A DNA stretch of 64,000 bases from Brachionus manjavacas (GCA_019054805.1 JAHQIY010000021.1:1128501-1192500); one strand, 5' to 3'; counted from the stretch's first letter, positions 1 to 8,979 are shown. The notes: generated from the letters alone by a model not told the origin. A program made the numbers and translations.

Positions 1-21
1 ACAGTAGAAGGAGAGCTATAA
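1..21 (+). CDS. 3' end of an upstream gene, possibly rpoZ
   Basis: The first seven codons form an open frame ending TVEGEL and a TAA stop, 20 bases before the rsh start. In many alphaproteobacteria rpoZ (RNA polymerase omega) lies directly upstream of rsh, so this could be its tail, but six residues cannot identify it. Confidence 0.25.
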   Translation, partial: TVEGEL

Positions 22-41
22 GTAACCCTATAGCGGTAAAC

Positions 42-2162
42 GTGGAAGTATATGTAGAAAGTTTTATTAAATACATACAAGGCTTTAACGATAAACTAGA
101 CACTAGTTTAATAATTAAAGCCGTGCATTTAGCCAACCAAGCCCATGCAGGGCAATTTAGAAAATCTGGCTTGCCTTATATAGTGCACCCAATTAGCGTT
201 GCCACCGCCTTGCTTAACAATAATTTTGATGCCAACACAATTTGTGCAGGCCTATTGCACGATGTTATAGAAGACACCGAAGTTACCGAAGAACAACTTA
301 TTACCAACTTTAACCAAGATATTGCTAAATTAGTGGTTGGGGTAACTAAGTTATCTAAAATTACGTTGCAAAATAAAGAAGAAGCCAAGCTAGAAAACTT
401 TAGAAAGTTTGTATTGGCGGTTTCTAAAGATATTAGAGTTTTAATTATTAAATTGTTTGATAGACTAGACAACATTAGAACCATAGAATATTTTACCGAA
501 GCCTACAAAAGAAAACGCATTGCCCTAGAAACACTACAAATTTATGTACCACTTGCAGAGCGAATAGGTTTTTATAGCTTAAAAGACGAACTAGAAGATA
601 AATCTTTTTTTGTGTTAGAGCCAATAGCCTATAGATCGGTAGAAAATGCAATTATAGACTTTACTAACGAAAAAGCCGTTAATTTAACCGCAATTAAGCA
701 CGAAATTTCATCGTTACTGCTTGCCCATAAAATTAATGCTAAGTTAGAGTCTAGAATAAAAAAACCGTATTCGGTATGGCAAAAAATAAAAAAACAAAAC
801 ATATCTTTTAACCAAATTTTTGATATTTTAGGCTTACGCTTTGTGGCAGAAACCAAAGAAGACTGCTATAAAATTTTGTATTTACTACACTGTAATTATA
901 ATTATATAGATGGCAGATTTAGAGACTATATTAGTTCGCCTAAATTTAACCATTATCAATCTTTACACACGGGGTTACACTACAAAAATACGGTTAAGTT
1001 AGATATTCAAATTAGAACCCAAGAAATGCATAATTTTGCAGAAAACGGTATAGCCGCACACTGGAATTATAAAAATCCACTGCAAGAAAATTTAGATATA
1101 GATAAATACGCTAGCCTAAAAAACTTTTTTACTCTAATAAAGCAAGATGATATTTCTAGTAAAGATTTGTTTGAGTATTCTAAGTTAGATTTATACCTAG
1201 ACCAAATTTTTACGTTTACCCCACAAGGCGAACTAATAGTTTTGCCTGCGGATTCTTGCGTGTTAGATTTTGCATACGCTATTCATACTAACTTAGGTAA
1301 CACCACAGTTAAGGCGGTTATTAATAATGTAGAGTACGATATTTTAACCAAATTAAAAAACGGACAAACCGTTAATATTGTTTCGCACAAGCATCAAACC
1401 CCAACAGTAGAGTGGCTAAGCTATGTTAAAACCGGTATTGCTAAGCATGCTATTAAAACTTATTTAACATCGCAACATAAAAAAAATATTAATAAAAAAG
1501 CCGTGGCGTTTTTAGAATACGTGTTTTCTAAGCATAATATTACTTTTTCTAAAGTTTATATTCCGCAAATAATGCAAAATTTAAAAATAAAGCTAGAGGG
1601 CACTTTGTACGAACAAATTTTGCTAGGCTCTATAAAAGAAGAAGATATTATAAAAAGCGTTAATATTAACACCATACCAGAAGAAGAACTGGTTAACCCT
1701 TTGGTTTATCAACAACTTATTAGTATAGACTACATTAGCAACGCCTACACCAACATACGCCTAGCCACCTGTTGCTATAAAGTAGCAGACGACCCCATAA
1801 TTGCCGTAAGCCTACCAGGTAACCGCATAGAAATTCACCATAGCGATTGCCAACTAATGTATAATAATTTTACTACCAACTTAAATATTGTTAACGCCAA
1901 ATGGCAAAGCAACGCCAACCACTTGCTAAACGCCAAATTGCTAATTGTTATTAATAGTAGCTATATTATAAAGTCTAACATTTTAACCGCTTTTGCTAAA
2001 CAGGGTATTATAATTTCTAGCATAGATATTAAACAGTTAACCAAAGATACCTTAGAGCTAGTAGTTGTACTAAAAATAGGTAATTTATATAAGTTAAACA
2101 ACTTAATAAAGTCTTTTTTATTAAACAAAAATGTATTTAAAGTAACCAGATTAATAAACTAA
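42..2162 (+). CDS. rsh: Bifunctional (p)ppGpp synthetase/hydrolase, RSH family
   Basis: This enzyme makes and degrades (p)ppGpp, the stringent-response alarmone, in the cytoplasm. The 706-residue protein has the usual long-RSH order. An HD hydrolase domain comes first, with HPISVA and LLHDVIEDT at about residues 47-80. The synthetase domain follows, with RFRDYISSPKFNHYQSLHT near 300 and LDIQIRTQEMH near 325. A TGS domain (FTFTPQGELIVLPADS) lies near 395-415 and an ACT-like tail follows. The HD metal ligands are present, so hydrolase activity is expected. The start is a GTG; the frame is open to the window edge with no in-frame ATG, and the only strong Shine-Dalgarno (AAGGAG) is too distant, so the start is uncertain. 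acpS follows by one base, indicating one transcript. Confidence 0.95.
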   Translation: MEVYVESFIKYIQGFNDKLDTSLIIKAVHLANQAHAGQFRKSGLPYIVHPISVATALLNNNFDANTICAGLLHDVIEDTEVTEEQLITNFNQDIAKLVVGVTKLSKITLQNKEEAKLENFRKFVLAVSKDIRVLIIKLFDRLDNIRTIEYFTEAYKRKRIALETLQIYVPLAERIGFYSLKDELEDKSFFVLEPIAYRSVENAIIDFTNEKAVNLTAIKHEISSLLLAHKINAKLESRIKKPYSVWQKIKKQNISFNQIFDILGLRFVAETKEDCYKILYLLHCNYNYIDGRFRDYISSPKFNHYQSLHTGLHYKNTVKLDIQIRTQEMHNFAENGIAAHWNYKNPLQENLDIDKYASLKNFFTLIKQDDISSKDLFEYSKLDLYLDQIFTFTPQGELIVLPADSCVLDFAYAIHTNLGNTTVKAVINNVEYDILTKLKNGQTVNIVSHKHQTPTVEWLSYVKTGIAKHAIKTYLTSQHKKNINKKAVAFLEYVFSKHNITFSKVYIPQIMQNLKIKLEGTLYEQILLGSIKEEDIIKSVNINTIPEEELVNPLVYQQLISIDYISNAYTNIRLATCCYKVADDPIIAVSLPGNRIEIHHSDCQLMYNNFTTNLNIVNAKWQSNANHLLNAKLLIVINSSYIIKSNILTAFAKQGIIISSIDIKQLTKDTLELVVVLKIGNLYKLNNLIKSFLLNKNVFKVTRLIN

Positions 2163-2163
2163 T

Positions 2164-2550
2164 ATGATAATTAAACACGGCGTAGATATTGTTAATATTA
2201 AACGTATTAAACTATTATACGCAAAATATAACGCAAAATTTTTGCATAAAATTTTTACCATAAACGAAATTACCTACGCAACCAACAACAACATTGTTAA
2301 TATAAGCACGTTAGCTAAACGCTTTGCCGCAAAAGAAGCCTTTGCAAAAGCACTAGGCCAAGGTATTGGCAATTTAGCATTTAAAGATATAGAAGTAATT
2401 AATAATAAATTTGGTGCCCCTTATGTGGTTATTAGTAAAAAAATTTGCACACTGCTTGGGGTTAAAAGTGCTTGTAAAGTGCAGTGTAGCCTATCTTTAA
2501 GCGATGATAACAACATGGCAATAGCAAGCGTTGTTATAATTACAACATAA
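2164..2550 (+). CDS. acpS: Holo-[acyl-carrier-protein] synthase
   Basis: AcpS transfers 4'-phosphopantetheine from coenzyme A to the serine of apo-ACP and so activates fatty acid and lipid A synthesis. The 128-residue length is typical. Two family motifs are clear: GVDIVNIKRI at residues 6-15 with the metal-binding Asp, and KRFAAKEAFAKALGQGI at about 52-68 with the second metal-binding Glu. The ATG sits one base after the rsh stop, so translation is probably coupled. In related genomes pdxJ often lies between rsh and acpS; it is absent here. Confidence 0.93.
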   Translation: MIIKHGVDIVNIKRIKLLYAKYNAKFLHKIFTINEITYATNNNIVNISTLAKRFAAKEAFAKALGQGIGNLAFKDIEVINNKFGAPYVVISKKICTLLGVKSACKVQCSLSLSDDNNMAIASVVIITT

Positions 2551-2556
2551 TTATGC

Positions 2557-2585
2557 TTGACAATTACAAGCTTTTTAGCAATAAT
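2557..2585 (+). promoter_or_regulatory. Sigma-70-type promoter upstream of rpmB
   Basis: A perfect -35 TTGACA at 2557-2562 is followed after 17 bases by AATAAT at 2580-2585, five of six matching TATAAT. It lies in the 159-base gap between acpS and rpmB and would give a leader of about 120 bases. Prediction from sequence only. Confidence 0.55.
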
Positions 2586-2709
2586 ATAAGTATAGAAAAA
2601 AGAAGTATTTTTAAAAATAATTTAAATAATATTAGTATTTTTAAAAGTATTGTGGTATTATAAATATATAAATATATAAAATACGTTTAAGTTTAAGGAA
2701 TTTAATTTT

Positions 2710-3072
2710 ATGTCTAGAAAGTGTGTGGTTTTAAAAAAAGGTCATTTAACTGGAAACAACGTTAGCCATGCTAACAACAAAACTAAAAGAATGTTTTTGC
2801 CTAACATGCAAACAGCAACTTTTTTTAGCAACATTTTGCAACAAAATTTTAAGTTAAAAATTTCTGCAAAAGCTGTTAAAACTATAGACTTTTACGGCGG
2901 TTTAGATAATTTTGTACTAAGTAGAAAAGTTAATGCTTTAGCGGGTGATATTTTAACTATTTACAAAAAGTTAAAAGCAGTAGCAACACCAGAGCAAATA
3001 GCTAGCATTAAACTAGAAGCTAAAAGGGGCGTAGTAGCGTTTAACAGTAAAAATAAGAGCACTGCTTCTTAG
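2710..3072 (+). CDS. rpmB: Large ribosomal subunit protein bL28
   Basis: bL28 is a small structural protein of the 50S subunit. The N-terminus shows the family pattern: [26 protein letters not shown] at about residues 16-33, and a basic C-terminal half. At 120 residues it is longer than the 78-residue E. coli protein but near the roughly 100-residue alphaproteobacterial form, which carries a C-terminal extension. A GGAA-containing purine stretch precedes the ATG. It has its own predicted promoter and is followed closely by tRNA-Pro. Confidence 0.92.
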   Translation: MSRKCVVLKKGHLTGNNVSHANNKTKRMFLPNMQTATFFSNILQQNFKLKISAKAVKTIDFYGGLDNFVLSRKVNALAGDILTIYKKLKAVATPEQIASIKLEAKRGVVAFNSKNKSTAS

Positions 3073-3081
3073 TTTTTTTTT

Positions 3082-3112
<31 letters not shown>

Positions 3113-3121
3113 ATTTGGGAT

Positions 3122-3158
<37 letters not shown>
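3082..3158 (+). tRNA. tRNA-Pro (anticodon TGG)
   Basis: A 77-base cloverleaf: acceptor stem CGGGGAG paired with CTCCCCG, encoded CCA at 3156-3158, a D-arm with AGCGCAGCCTGGTAGCGC, anticodon stem TCTGA/TCAGA enclosing TTTGGGA (anticodon TGG), and a T-arm with GGTTCGAATCC. It is preceded by a T run after rpmB and probably shares the rpmB transcript. Confidence 0.97.
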
Positions 3159-3160
<2 letters not shown>

Positions 3161-3217
3161 AGCTTTTTGCTATGTAGATTATAAGTAATTTTTTTATTAA
3201 TTAATTAGGGTATTACT

Positions 3218-4213
3218 ATGATTAAAGTAGCTTTTTTTAGTTCTAAACCATATGTTGAAGATAGCTTTAACGCTTTAAACACCAATAACAAATTTTCATT
3301 TACTTTTTTTGATTTTGCTGTTACTGAAGAAAATGCAGAGCTATGCAAAAACTTTGATGTTGTATGCTTTTTTGTTAACGATGAAGTTACAGAAGAAGTA
3401 GTAACTATAATTAAAAACAGCGGTTGCAAATTAATTGCAATGCGTTGTGCAGGCTACAACAATGTTAGCCTAGAAACCGCTAAAAAACTAAACTTACCAA
3501 TTGTTAGAGTACCAGAATATTCGCCTTATGGTGTAGCAGAGCACGCCATGGGTATGATTTTAACTTTAAATCGTAAAATTCATAAAGCCCATAATCGTGT
3601 AAAGGAACTAAATTTTAATATAGACGGCTTACTAGGTTTTGATTTACACGGCAAAACCATTGGCGTAATAGGTACAGGCAAAATAGGTAAAGTGTTTTTA
3701 AAAATTTGCACAGGGTTTGGCCTAAACATTATAGCGTACGACCCATACCCAGACCACGAAGCCGCTAAAAATATTGGCTTTAAATACGTAGATTTAGAAG
3801 AAATATACAAGCAAAGCGATATTATATCTTTGTGGTGCCCTTTAACGCCAGAAACTCATCATATTATAAATAATGCCTCTATTAATAAAATGAAAGACGG
3901 CGTGTTTTTAGTTAATACCAGCCGTGGTGGTTTAGTAGATGCTAAAGACGTTGTTAAACATTTAAAAAATGGCAAAATATCTGCCTTAGCGTTAGATGTT
4001 TACGAAGAAGAAGCCAATGTTTTTTTTGAAGATTTATCTAAAACGCCTTTACTGCAAGATGATGTGTTGTCTTTATTATTAGGGTTTAATAATGTTTTAA
4101 TTACTTCGCACCAAGCTTTTTTTACCAACGAAGCCGTTAATAAAATTGCAGAAGTTACTTTAAACAACATAGAAAACTACATATTAAACGGTAAGTTGCA
4201 AAACCAAGTTTAA
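3218..4213 (+). CDS. D-isomer-specific 2-hydroxyacid dehydrogenase, probable D-lactate dehydrogenase
   Basis: This cytoplasmic NAD-dependent enzyme probably reduces pyruvate to D-lactate and so regenerates NAD during fermentation. The 331-residue length matches LdhA-type enzymes. Visible elements are the Rossmann motif GVIGTGKIGKVF near residues 147-158, CPLTPETHHIIN near 206, NTSRGGLVD near 233 with the substrate Arg, the Glu of the catalytic pair in LDVYEEE near 259, and the catalytic His in TSHQAFFTNEA near 295. The architecture is closer to fermentative LdhA than to SerA, and no ACT domain is present. The substrate is inferred. It sits alone between tRNA-Pro and a sugar-binding protein gene. 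Confidence 0.85.
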   Translation: MIKVAFFSSKPYVEDSFNALNTNNKFSFTFFDFAVTEENAELCKNFDVVCFFVNDEVTEEVVTIIKNSGCKLIAMRCAGYNNVSLETAKKLNLPIVRVPEYSPYGVAEHAMGMILTLNRKIHKAHNRVKELNFNIDGLLGFDLHGKTIGVIGTGKIGKVFLKICTGFGLNIIAYDPYPDHEAAKNIGFKYVDLEEIYKQSDIISLWCPLTPETHHIINNASINKMKDGVFLVNTSRGGLVDAKDVVKHLKNGKISALALDVYEEEANVFFEDLSKTPLLQDDVLSLLLGFNNVLITSHQAFFTNEAVNKIAEVTLNNIENYILNGKLQNQV

Positions 4214-4230
4214 TATTAGCAATAAAAGTT

Positions 4231-4259
4231 GTTGATTTGTGTGCAAGTTTTTGCTAAAA
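4231..4259 (+). promoter_or_regulatory. Extended -10 promoter for the solute-binding protein gene
   Basis: TTGATT at 4231-4236 and TAAAAT at 4254-4259 are separated by exactly 17 bases, with TGC immediately before the -10 (extended -10). Transcription would start about 35 bases before the ATG at 4300. Prediction from sequence only. Confidence 0.5.
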
Positions 4260-4299
4260 TGTAGAGGAAGAGTAATTATTGAAAAAAAAGAGACGATAA

Positions 4300-5514
4300 A
4301 TGAAAAAATTTAATCTTTTAGTTGTTAGTATATTTTTGTTTTTTTCTACATTTGGCTTAGGGTTTATAAATTCTGCAGATTTAACCATATGGTATAAAGG
4401 TGATGACGCCGATAAAAAAATATTTAACCCCATTGTTAAAGATTTTGAAAACAAATACAATGTTAAAGTAAATGTTATTTATAACGATGTAAATAAAATT
4501 ACTGCAGATGTTGTAGATAGTTTTAAAAATAATCCTAAAAACTTGCCACACATTGTTTACACTGCAAACGACTTAGCAGGCTTTTTTGCCGCCAACAATT
4601 ATATATTACCTATAGACGATTTTATGTCTAGTTTTTTAAAGCGTAAATTTGGTAACGAAGAACTACATTATGGTTATTATCAAGGTAAAGATTATTTAAT
4701 TTCTGACCTTATAGGTAACAACGTTGTGTTGTTTTATAACAAAAATTTAGTAACTAAACCAACTGGCTATAACGATTTATTAAAACAAGCTACTAACTTT
4801 ATGCAAAAAAATAAAGGACAATTTGGCTTGGTTTATCCTAATTATGCAGCATACTATTTAATGGGCTTTTTTAACGCATCTTCTAATGTATTTTTACGTG
4901 AAAGAATAAGAATAGACGGCGATGCAATGGTAGAAGCTTTAACTATTGCTAAAGAACTATCTGCATTAGGCAGAGTAGGTATTACTAAGCAACAATCTGT
5001 AGATTTATTTGCACAAGGCAGAGTTCCTTTTTTAATGGCAACTACCGATGTGGTTTCTGTTTTAAACGAAAAAGGTTTGTTTTACGAAATTATGCCGGTA
5101 CCAATGCCTAAAAACAGACAATCTAGATTTTATACCAGTAGCATTGGTTTTATGATGACAAACACACAAGAAACCAAAGACAAAGAAAAACTAATAAAAA
5201 CTTTTTTTAGCTTTTACTTTGATAACAAACGCTACAAAGAAACTACACTAGCCAGAGAATCTATACCTGTTACTACTGCAGTTTATAAAGATAAAGATGT
5301 AAACCTAGATAAAACTATAAGCATGGTTAAAACTAGCTTGTACGAAAGCACCGCACCTATGCCTATAGTACCTAAAATGCGTGCAGTGTGGGATGGTATT
5401 ATACCTGTGCTTAAAGATTATTTAGATGGTAAAATTCAAAGTGCAAGTGCCGCAAGCCGTATAATGCAAGAAAACGCAATTAGGCTAAGCAAAGAATATG
5501 GCTTTGAAGACTAA
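4300..5514 (+). CDS. Periplasmic sugar ABC transporter substrate-binding protein, MalE-like
   Basis: This is a periplasmic solute-binding protein of family 1, the family that captures maltose and related oligosaccharides. The 404-residue product starts with a signal peptide (MKK, hydrophobic stretch to about residue 24, cleavage likely after INSA). The mature start LTIWYKGDDADKKIFNPIV resembles MalE. Later MalE-like segments are VVLFYNKNLV near 146, GRVPFLMATTDVV near 240, and a C-terminal RAVWDGIIPVLKDYLDG. No permease or ATPase gene lies next to it, so it must rely on components elsewhere; the sugar cannot be deduced. Its own promoter and terminator suggest a monocistronic unit. Confidence 0.85.
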   Translation: MKKFNLLVVSIFLFFSTFGLGFINSADLTIWYKGDDADKKIFNPIVKDFENKYNVKVNVIYNDVNKITADVVDSFKNNPKNLPHIVYTANDLAGFFAANNYILPIDDFMSSFLKRKFGNEELHYGYYQGKDYLISDLIGNNVVLFYNKNLVTKPTGYNDLLKQATNFMQKNKGQFGLVYPNYAAYYLMGFFNASSNVFLRERIRIDGDAMVEALTIAKELSALGRVGITKQQSVDLFAQGRVPFLMATTDVVSVLNEKGLFYEIMPVPMPKNRQSRFYTSSIGFMMTNTQETKDKEKLIKTFFSFYFDNKRYKETTLARESIPVTTAVYKDKDVNLDKTISMVKTSLYESTAPMPIVPKMRAVWDGIIPVLKDYLDGKIQSASAASRIMQENAIRLSKEYGFED

Positions 5515-5541
5515 TATTTTAATTATAGTACTAATTAATTA

Positions 5542-5570
5542 AGCTCTTTGTTATAACAAAGGGCTTTTTT
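5542..5570 (+). terminator. Rho-independent terminator after the solute-binding protein gene
   Basis: AGCTCTTTG and CAAAGGGCT form a stem around TTATAA, followed by TTTTTT. It lies 28 bases after the stop codon. Confidence 0.8.
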
Positions 5571-5729
5571 ATTATGCTAAATATTTTTTTGTACGCATAT
5601 ATGTGTTAATTTGTAGCTTTGCAGTGTGTTAAAGCTGTTGGCTTTGTTAGGTTGGCAGGGTTAATTGTTTTTTTGTGTTGCTTTTTGTTGTACTAAACGC
5701 TATTATTAATTATTATTTTAAATTAATAA

Positions 5730-5751
5730 TTTACCTTATTAAAAAGGTAAA
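5730..5751 (+). promoter_or_regulatory. Perfect inverted repeat before the PTS operon
   Basis: TTTACCTT and AAGGTAAA are perfect 8-base inverted repeats around a 6-base centre, ending 25 bases before the IIB start codon. It could be an operator for a sugar-responsive regulator or a hairpin in the leader RNA. No regulator gene lies nearby. The remaining sequence between 5571 and 5776 is T-rich with no confident promoter. Confidence 0.4.
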
Positions 5752-5776
5752 GCGTAATACAAGGGTTAATATAAAA

Positions 5777-6076
5777 ATGACTAAAAAACTATACATCTTT
5801 TGCTCTGCTGCTATGTCTTCATCTGCAATTGCGGCTAAAATGCAACAAAGTGCAGATAATCAAAATTTACAAATTCAAGTGCAAGCCTTTGCAGAAAGCA
5901 ACCTTAACGCCAAAGCACCAGAGGCCGATGTAATTATATTAAGTCCGCAAATTCGTTATTTAGAAAAAACCGTAAAGCAAACGTATCCTAACAAAATTGT
6001 TTATATTATAGAAATGACGGACTATATTCCTACCAAAGCAGAAAACATTTTAACTAAAACGTTAAACTTATTATAA
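5777..6076 (+). CDS. PTS lactose/cellobiose-family IIB component
   Basis: This cytoplasmic phosphocarrier takes the phosphoryl group from IIA on a cysteine and passes it to the sugar moving through IIC. The chosen ATG gives a 99-residue protein, normal for the family. A longer frame exists upstream to 5675 but adds an untypical hydrophobic leader. The motif LYIFCSAAMSSSAIAAKM at residues 4-21 places the phosphorylated Cys at residue 8. ADVIILSPQIRYLEKTVK near 52 matches the family's second conserved segment. It heads the operon IIB-IIC-MupG-IIA, with a possible operator upstream. Confidence 0.88.
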   Translation: MTKKLYIFCSAAMSSSAIAAKMQQSADNQNLQIQVQAFAESNLNAKAPEADVIILSPQIRYLEKTVKQTYPNKIVYIIEMTDYIPTKAENILTKTLNLL

Positions 6077-6107
6077 TAATTACATATTTTTTTACGGAGA
6101 CTATACC

Positions 6108-7421
6108 ATGCAAGCTTTTTTAAATTTTATGGAAAAATACTTTTTACCAGTGGCCGCTAAAATTGGCGGGCAAAAACACTTAGTAGCTATAAGAGACAGC
6201 TTTGCCGTAGCTATGCCTTTAATTTTAGTGGGATCGTTTGCGGTTTTGCTAAATAATATTTGGGATGCAATAGATAAACTTTTAGGTACATCGGTTAAAG
6301 CTAGCTTGCAAAGCTCTGTGCCTTGGTTTTTTGAACTTAATGGTATAATTTGGTGGGGCACGTTTGCGGTGTTTTCGGTTTTTATGGTAATTGCAGTGGC
6401 TTACAGGCTAGCAAACGCATACGGTAAAGATGGAATTTTAGCCGGCGTAATTGCATTATCTGCTTTTATTATTAATATTCCGCAAATTACCAATATTAAC
6501 GGTAAAGATACTTGGGGCTTTATTGGCGTTGGTAACTTGGGTATTACATCTTTATTTACCGCTATTGCTATTGCTATTGTTTCTACCGAAATTTATGTAA
6601 GGCTAATTAATAAAAATATTACCATTAAAATGCCAGATTCGGTTCCGCCTGCAGTTGCAAAAGCTTTTACTAGTATTATTCCGGGGGCAATAGTATTGTA
6701 TTTATTTGGTGCTATAGCTTTAGTGTTATCTAAAAGTGGGCTAACCATAGGCAATACAGAAACCAGCAATTTATTTAGCCTAATAGGGGCTTTAGTACAA
6801 GCACCTTTTATGAACCTTGGGCAAAATTTATTTACTATTGTAATTATATCGTTATTTATTCCTTTATTTTGGTTTACAGGTTTGCATGGTGCTAATATTA
6901 TGGCACCAGTTATTAATACGGTTTATTTACCTGCCGTGTTACAAAATGCCAATGCTTTACAACAAGGGGAGGTTATGCCTAATATTTGGACGTCGGTTTC
7001 TTGGGATATTTTTGTAAATTTTGGCGGAGTAGGAGCAACATTAGCTTTAATTGTGGCTATTTATTTGGTTTCTAAACGAGAAGACTACAGAGCAGTAGCT
7101 AAAGTTGGGGCAGCTCCCGGAGTTTTTATGATTAACGAACCCGTAATTTTTGGCTTGCCTATTGTGTTAAATCCTATTTTATTTATTCCGTTTTTTATTA
7201 TTCCAGTTTTATTAACGTTAATATCGTATTTTGCCACCGCAACCGGTATTGTACCTGCGGCTAGTGTTATTGTACCATGGACAACCCCACCAGTAATAGG
7301 GGCTTTTATTGCTACCGGTGGTAGTATTGCAGCGGCTTTGTTGGCTATTTTTAACTTTGTATTGTCGGTAATTATATATATTCCATTTATATTATTAGCT
7401 AACAAACAAAAAATTAACTAG
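6108..7421 (+). CDS. PTS lactose/cellobiose-family IIC permease
   Basis: This inner-membrane sugar channel couples import with phosphorylation. The 437 residues are nearly all transmembrane helices. Family features are the N-terminus MEKYFLPVAAKIGGQKHLVAIRD, DSFAVAMPLILVGSF near 30-45, LHGANIMAPV near 264-273, and INEPVIFGLPIVLNP near 346-360, which holds the conserved NEP sugar-binding segment. ACGGAGA precedes the ATG. It belongs to the IIC family of cellobiose, chitobiose and lichenan systems; the actual sugar is unknown. General PTS components EI and HPr are not in this window. Confidence 0.9.
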   Translation: MQAFLNFMEKYFLPVAAKIGGQKHLVAIRDSFAVAMPLILVGSFAVLLNNIWDAIDKLLGTSVKASLQSSVPWFFELNGIIWWGTFAVFSVFMVIAVAYRLANAYGKDGILAGVIALSAFIINIPQITNINGKDTWGFIGVGNLGITSLFTAIAIAIVSTEIYVRLINKNITIKMPDSVPPAVAKAFTSIIPGAIVLYLFGAIALVLSKSGLTIGNTETSNLFSLIGALVQAPFMNLGQNLFTIVIISLFIPLFWFTGLHGANIMAPVINTVYLPAVLQNANALQQGEVMPNIWTSVSWDIFVNFGGVGATLALIVAIYLVSKREDYRAVAKVGAAPGVFMINEPVIFGLPIVLNPILFIPFFIIPVLLTLISYFATATGIVPAASVIVPWTTPPVIGAFIATGGSIAAALLAIFNFVLSVIIYIPFILLANKQKIN

Positions 7422-7463
7422 TAACTAAAAACTAGCAACTACAATAAAACGGAGCAAGGCTTT

Positions 7464-8558
7464 ATGTATTTAAAAAAAATGGGGGTAGCGGTATATATTG
7501 GCAAAAAACCGCTACAGCAAGATTTAGACTATATTAAACAAGCCAGCCAGTTAGGTTTTTGTAGAATTTTTTCTTGCTTTTTGCACGCTAACACTGGTAG
7601 TAGCCAATTTTTGCAAGATTTTAAACAATTTATGGATTACGCCAAACAGCTTAATTTTGAAGTTTTTATAGATGTTAGCCCTGCATTGCTAAAAAGTTTA
7701 AATATAGACTTTAACAATTTAGAGCTATTTAAAAACTTAGGAGTTACAGGAATTAGGTTAGATGAAGGTTTTTCTGGCTTAGAAGAAAGCATTATTAGTT
7801 TTTCTAGCAATTTACAGGTAGAAATTAACGCCAGCAACGGCACCAAAGCTTTAGATAACATTATTAGCTACCAAGCAAACAAAAGCAATTTAGTAGCTTG
7901 CCATAACTTTTACCCCAGACGTTACACAGGGCTTTCTTTACCATATTTTTTGCAGTGTAGCCAAAATATAAAACAACACGGTTTAAGGCTAGCTAGCTTT
8001 GTGGCTTCGCAAAATAAAAATACTTTTTTTTCGCAAAATTTAATGGAAGGCCTGCCAACGTTAGAGCATCATCGTAATTTACCGTTAATTAATCAGGCTA
8101 AAGAAATGTATTACTGTGGCTTAATAGATGATGTAATTGTTTCTAATGCGTATGCATCTATTACCGAACTACAGCAACTAAGTGCATTAAATAAAGATAT
8201 AATTACACTAGATGTAGTGCTAAACAGCCAAGCCACAGATTTAGACGCCGATATAATAGCCAACAACCTACATTTTAACCGAGGAGACACTAGCGAATAC
8301 GTTATACGTTCTACACAATTGCGTATTAAGTATGCTAATTGTAACATAGCCCCTGCTAACACCAGTGCCATAGAAGTTGGCGATATTACCATAGATAATA
8401 ACTTATACGGTAAATATAAAGGCGAACTGCACATTGCACGCAAACCTATGCAAAATAGTGGTAATGTAAATGTAGTGGCAAAAATTGTAGATTTAGATAT
8501 TGCACTATTAAATTATATTAAACCATGGACAAAATTTAAGTTAAACATTGTAAAGTAA
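7464..8558 (+). CDS. DUF871/MupG-family TIM-barrel glycosidase
   Basis: The family includes MupG, a 6-phospho-N-acetylmuramidase that splits MurNAc-6-phosphate-GlcNAc after PTS uptake. The 364-residue length fits. Visible hallmarks are the N-terminal barrel strand MGVAVYIGKK, GFCRIFSCFLH near 30-40, GVTGIRLDEGFSG near 93-105, CHNFYPRRYTGLS near 146-158, and a C-terminal beta domain with GELHIARKPM. Its place inside a PTS operon is typical of Bacillota and Mollicutes and fits a role in cleaving the imported phosphorylated disaccharide. Peptidoglycan fragments are one possible substrate, but the neighbouring PTS is not of the MurP type, so this is inference. Confidence 0.82.
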   Translation: MYLKKMGVAVYIGKKPLQQDLDYIKQASQLGFCRIFSCFLHANTGSSQFLQDFKQFMDYAKQLNFEVFIDVSPALLKSLNIDFNNLELFKNLGVTGIRLDEGFSGLEESIISFSSNLQVEINASNGTKALDNIISYQANKSNLVACHNFYPRRYTGLSLPYFLQCSQNIKQHGLRLASFVASQNKNTFFSQNLMEGLPTLEHHRNLPLINQAKEMYYCGLIDDVIVSNAYASITELQQLSALNKDIITLDVVLNSQATDLDADIIANNLHFNRGDTSEYVIRSTQLRIKYANCNIAPANTSAIEVGDITIDNNLYGKYKGELHIARKPMQNSGNVNVVAKIVDLDIALLNYIKPWTKFKLNIVK

Positions 8559-8579
8559 ATTAATAATAACGGATAAAAC

Positions 8580-8918
8580 ATGACAAACGAAGAATTAGAG
8601 CTAGCAATTTTTGGGATTATTTCTTATGCGGGGCAGGCAAAATCTAGCTGTATACAAGCAATGCAAATGGCAAAAGCCGGAGATTTTACCCAAGCTAACG
8701 CTAATATACAACAAAGTTTGCAGGCTAGGCAAATAGCGCAAGAGCATCATTTAAAATTAGTACAAACCGAAGCCGAAAATATGCAAGAAAATGACAGTAA
8801 TACTGCTTTTAAGCTATCTTTGTTGCTAGTACACGCCGAAGACCAACTAATAAGTGCCGAAACCATAGAACTTATGGCTAAAGAAATTATAGATTTGCAC
8901 CAAATAAAGCATAAATAA
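8580..8918 (+). CDS. PTS lactose/cellobiose-family IIA component
   Basis: IIA accepts phosphate from HPr on a histidine and hands it to IIB. The 112-residue all-helical protein matches LacF/ChbA length. Conserved parts are FGIISYAGQAKSSCIQAMQMAK at about residues 11-32, with the family's Gly/Ala-rich turn, and LLLVHAEDQLISAE near 81-94, with the phosphorylated His. It is the last gene of the four-gene operon, 21 bases after mupG. Confidence 0.9.
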   Translation: MTNEELELAIFGIISYAGQAKSSCIQAMQMAKAGDFTQANANIQQSLQARQIAQEHHLKLVQTEAENMQENDSNTAFKLSLLLVHAEDQLISAETIELMAKEIIDLHQIKHK

Positions 8919-8979
8919 AACTAAAATAGTTTAATTGTAAAGTTAAAGTATGCTTCTTTTTAAAATATAAAGGTAAACA

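Noticed and set aside
5675..5776. Upstream extension of the PTS IIB gene to 5675.
   Set aside because: It would put 34 hydrophobic residues before a domain that is cytoplasmic, and the 99-residue form from 5777 matches the family length.
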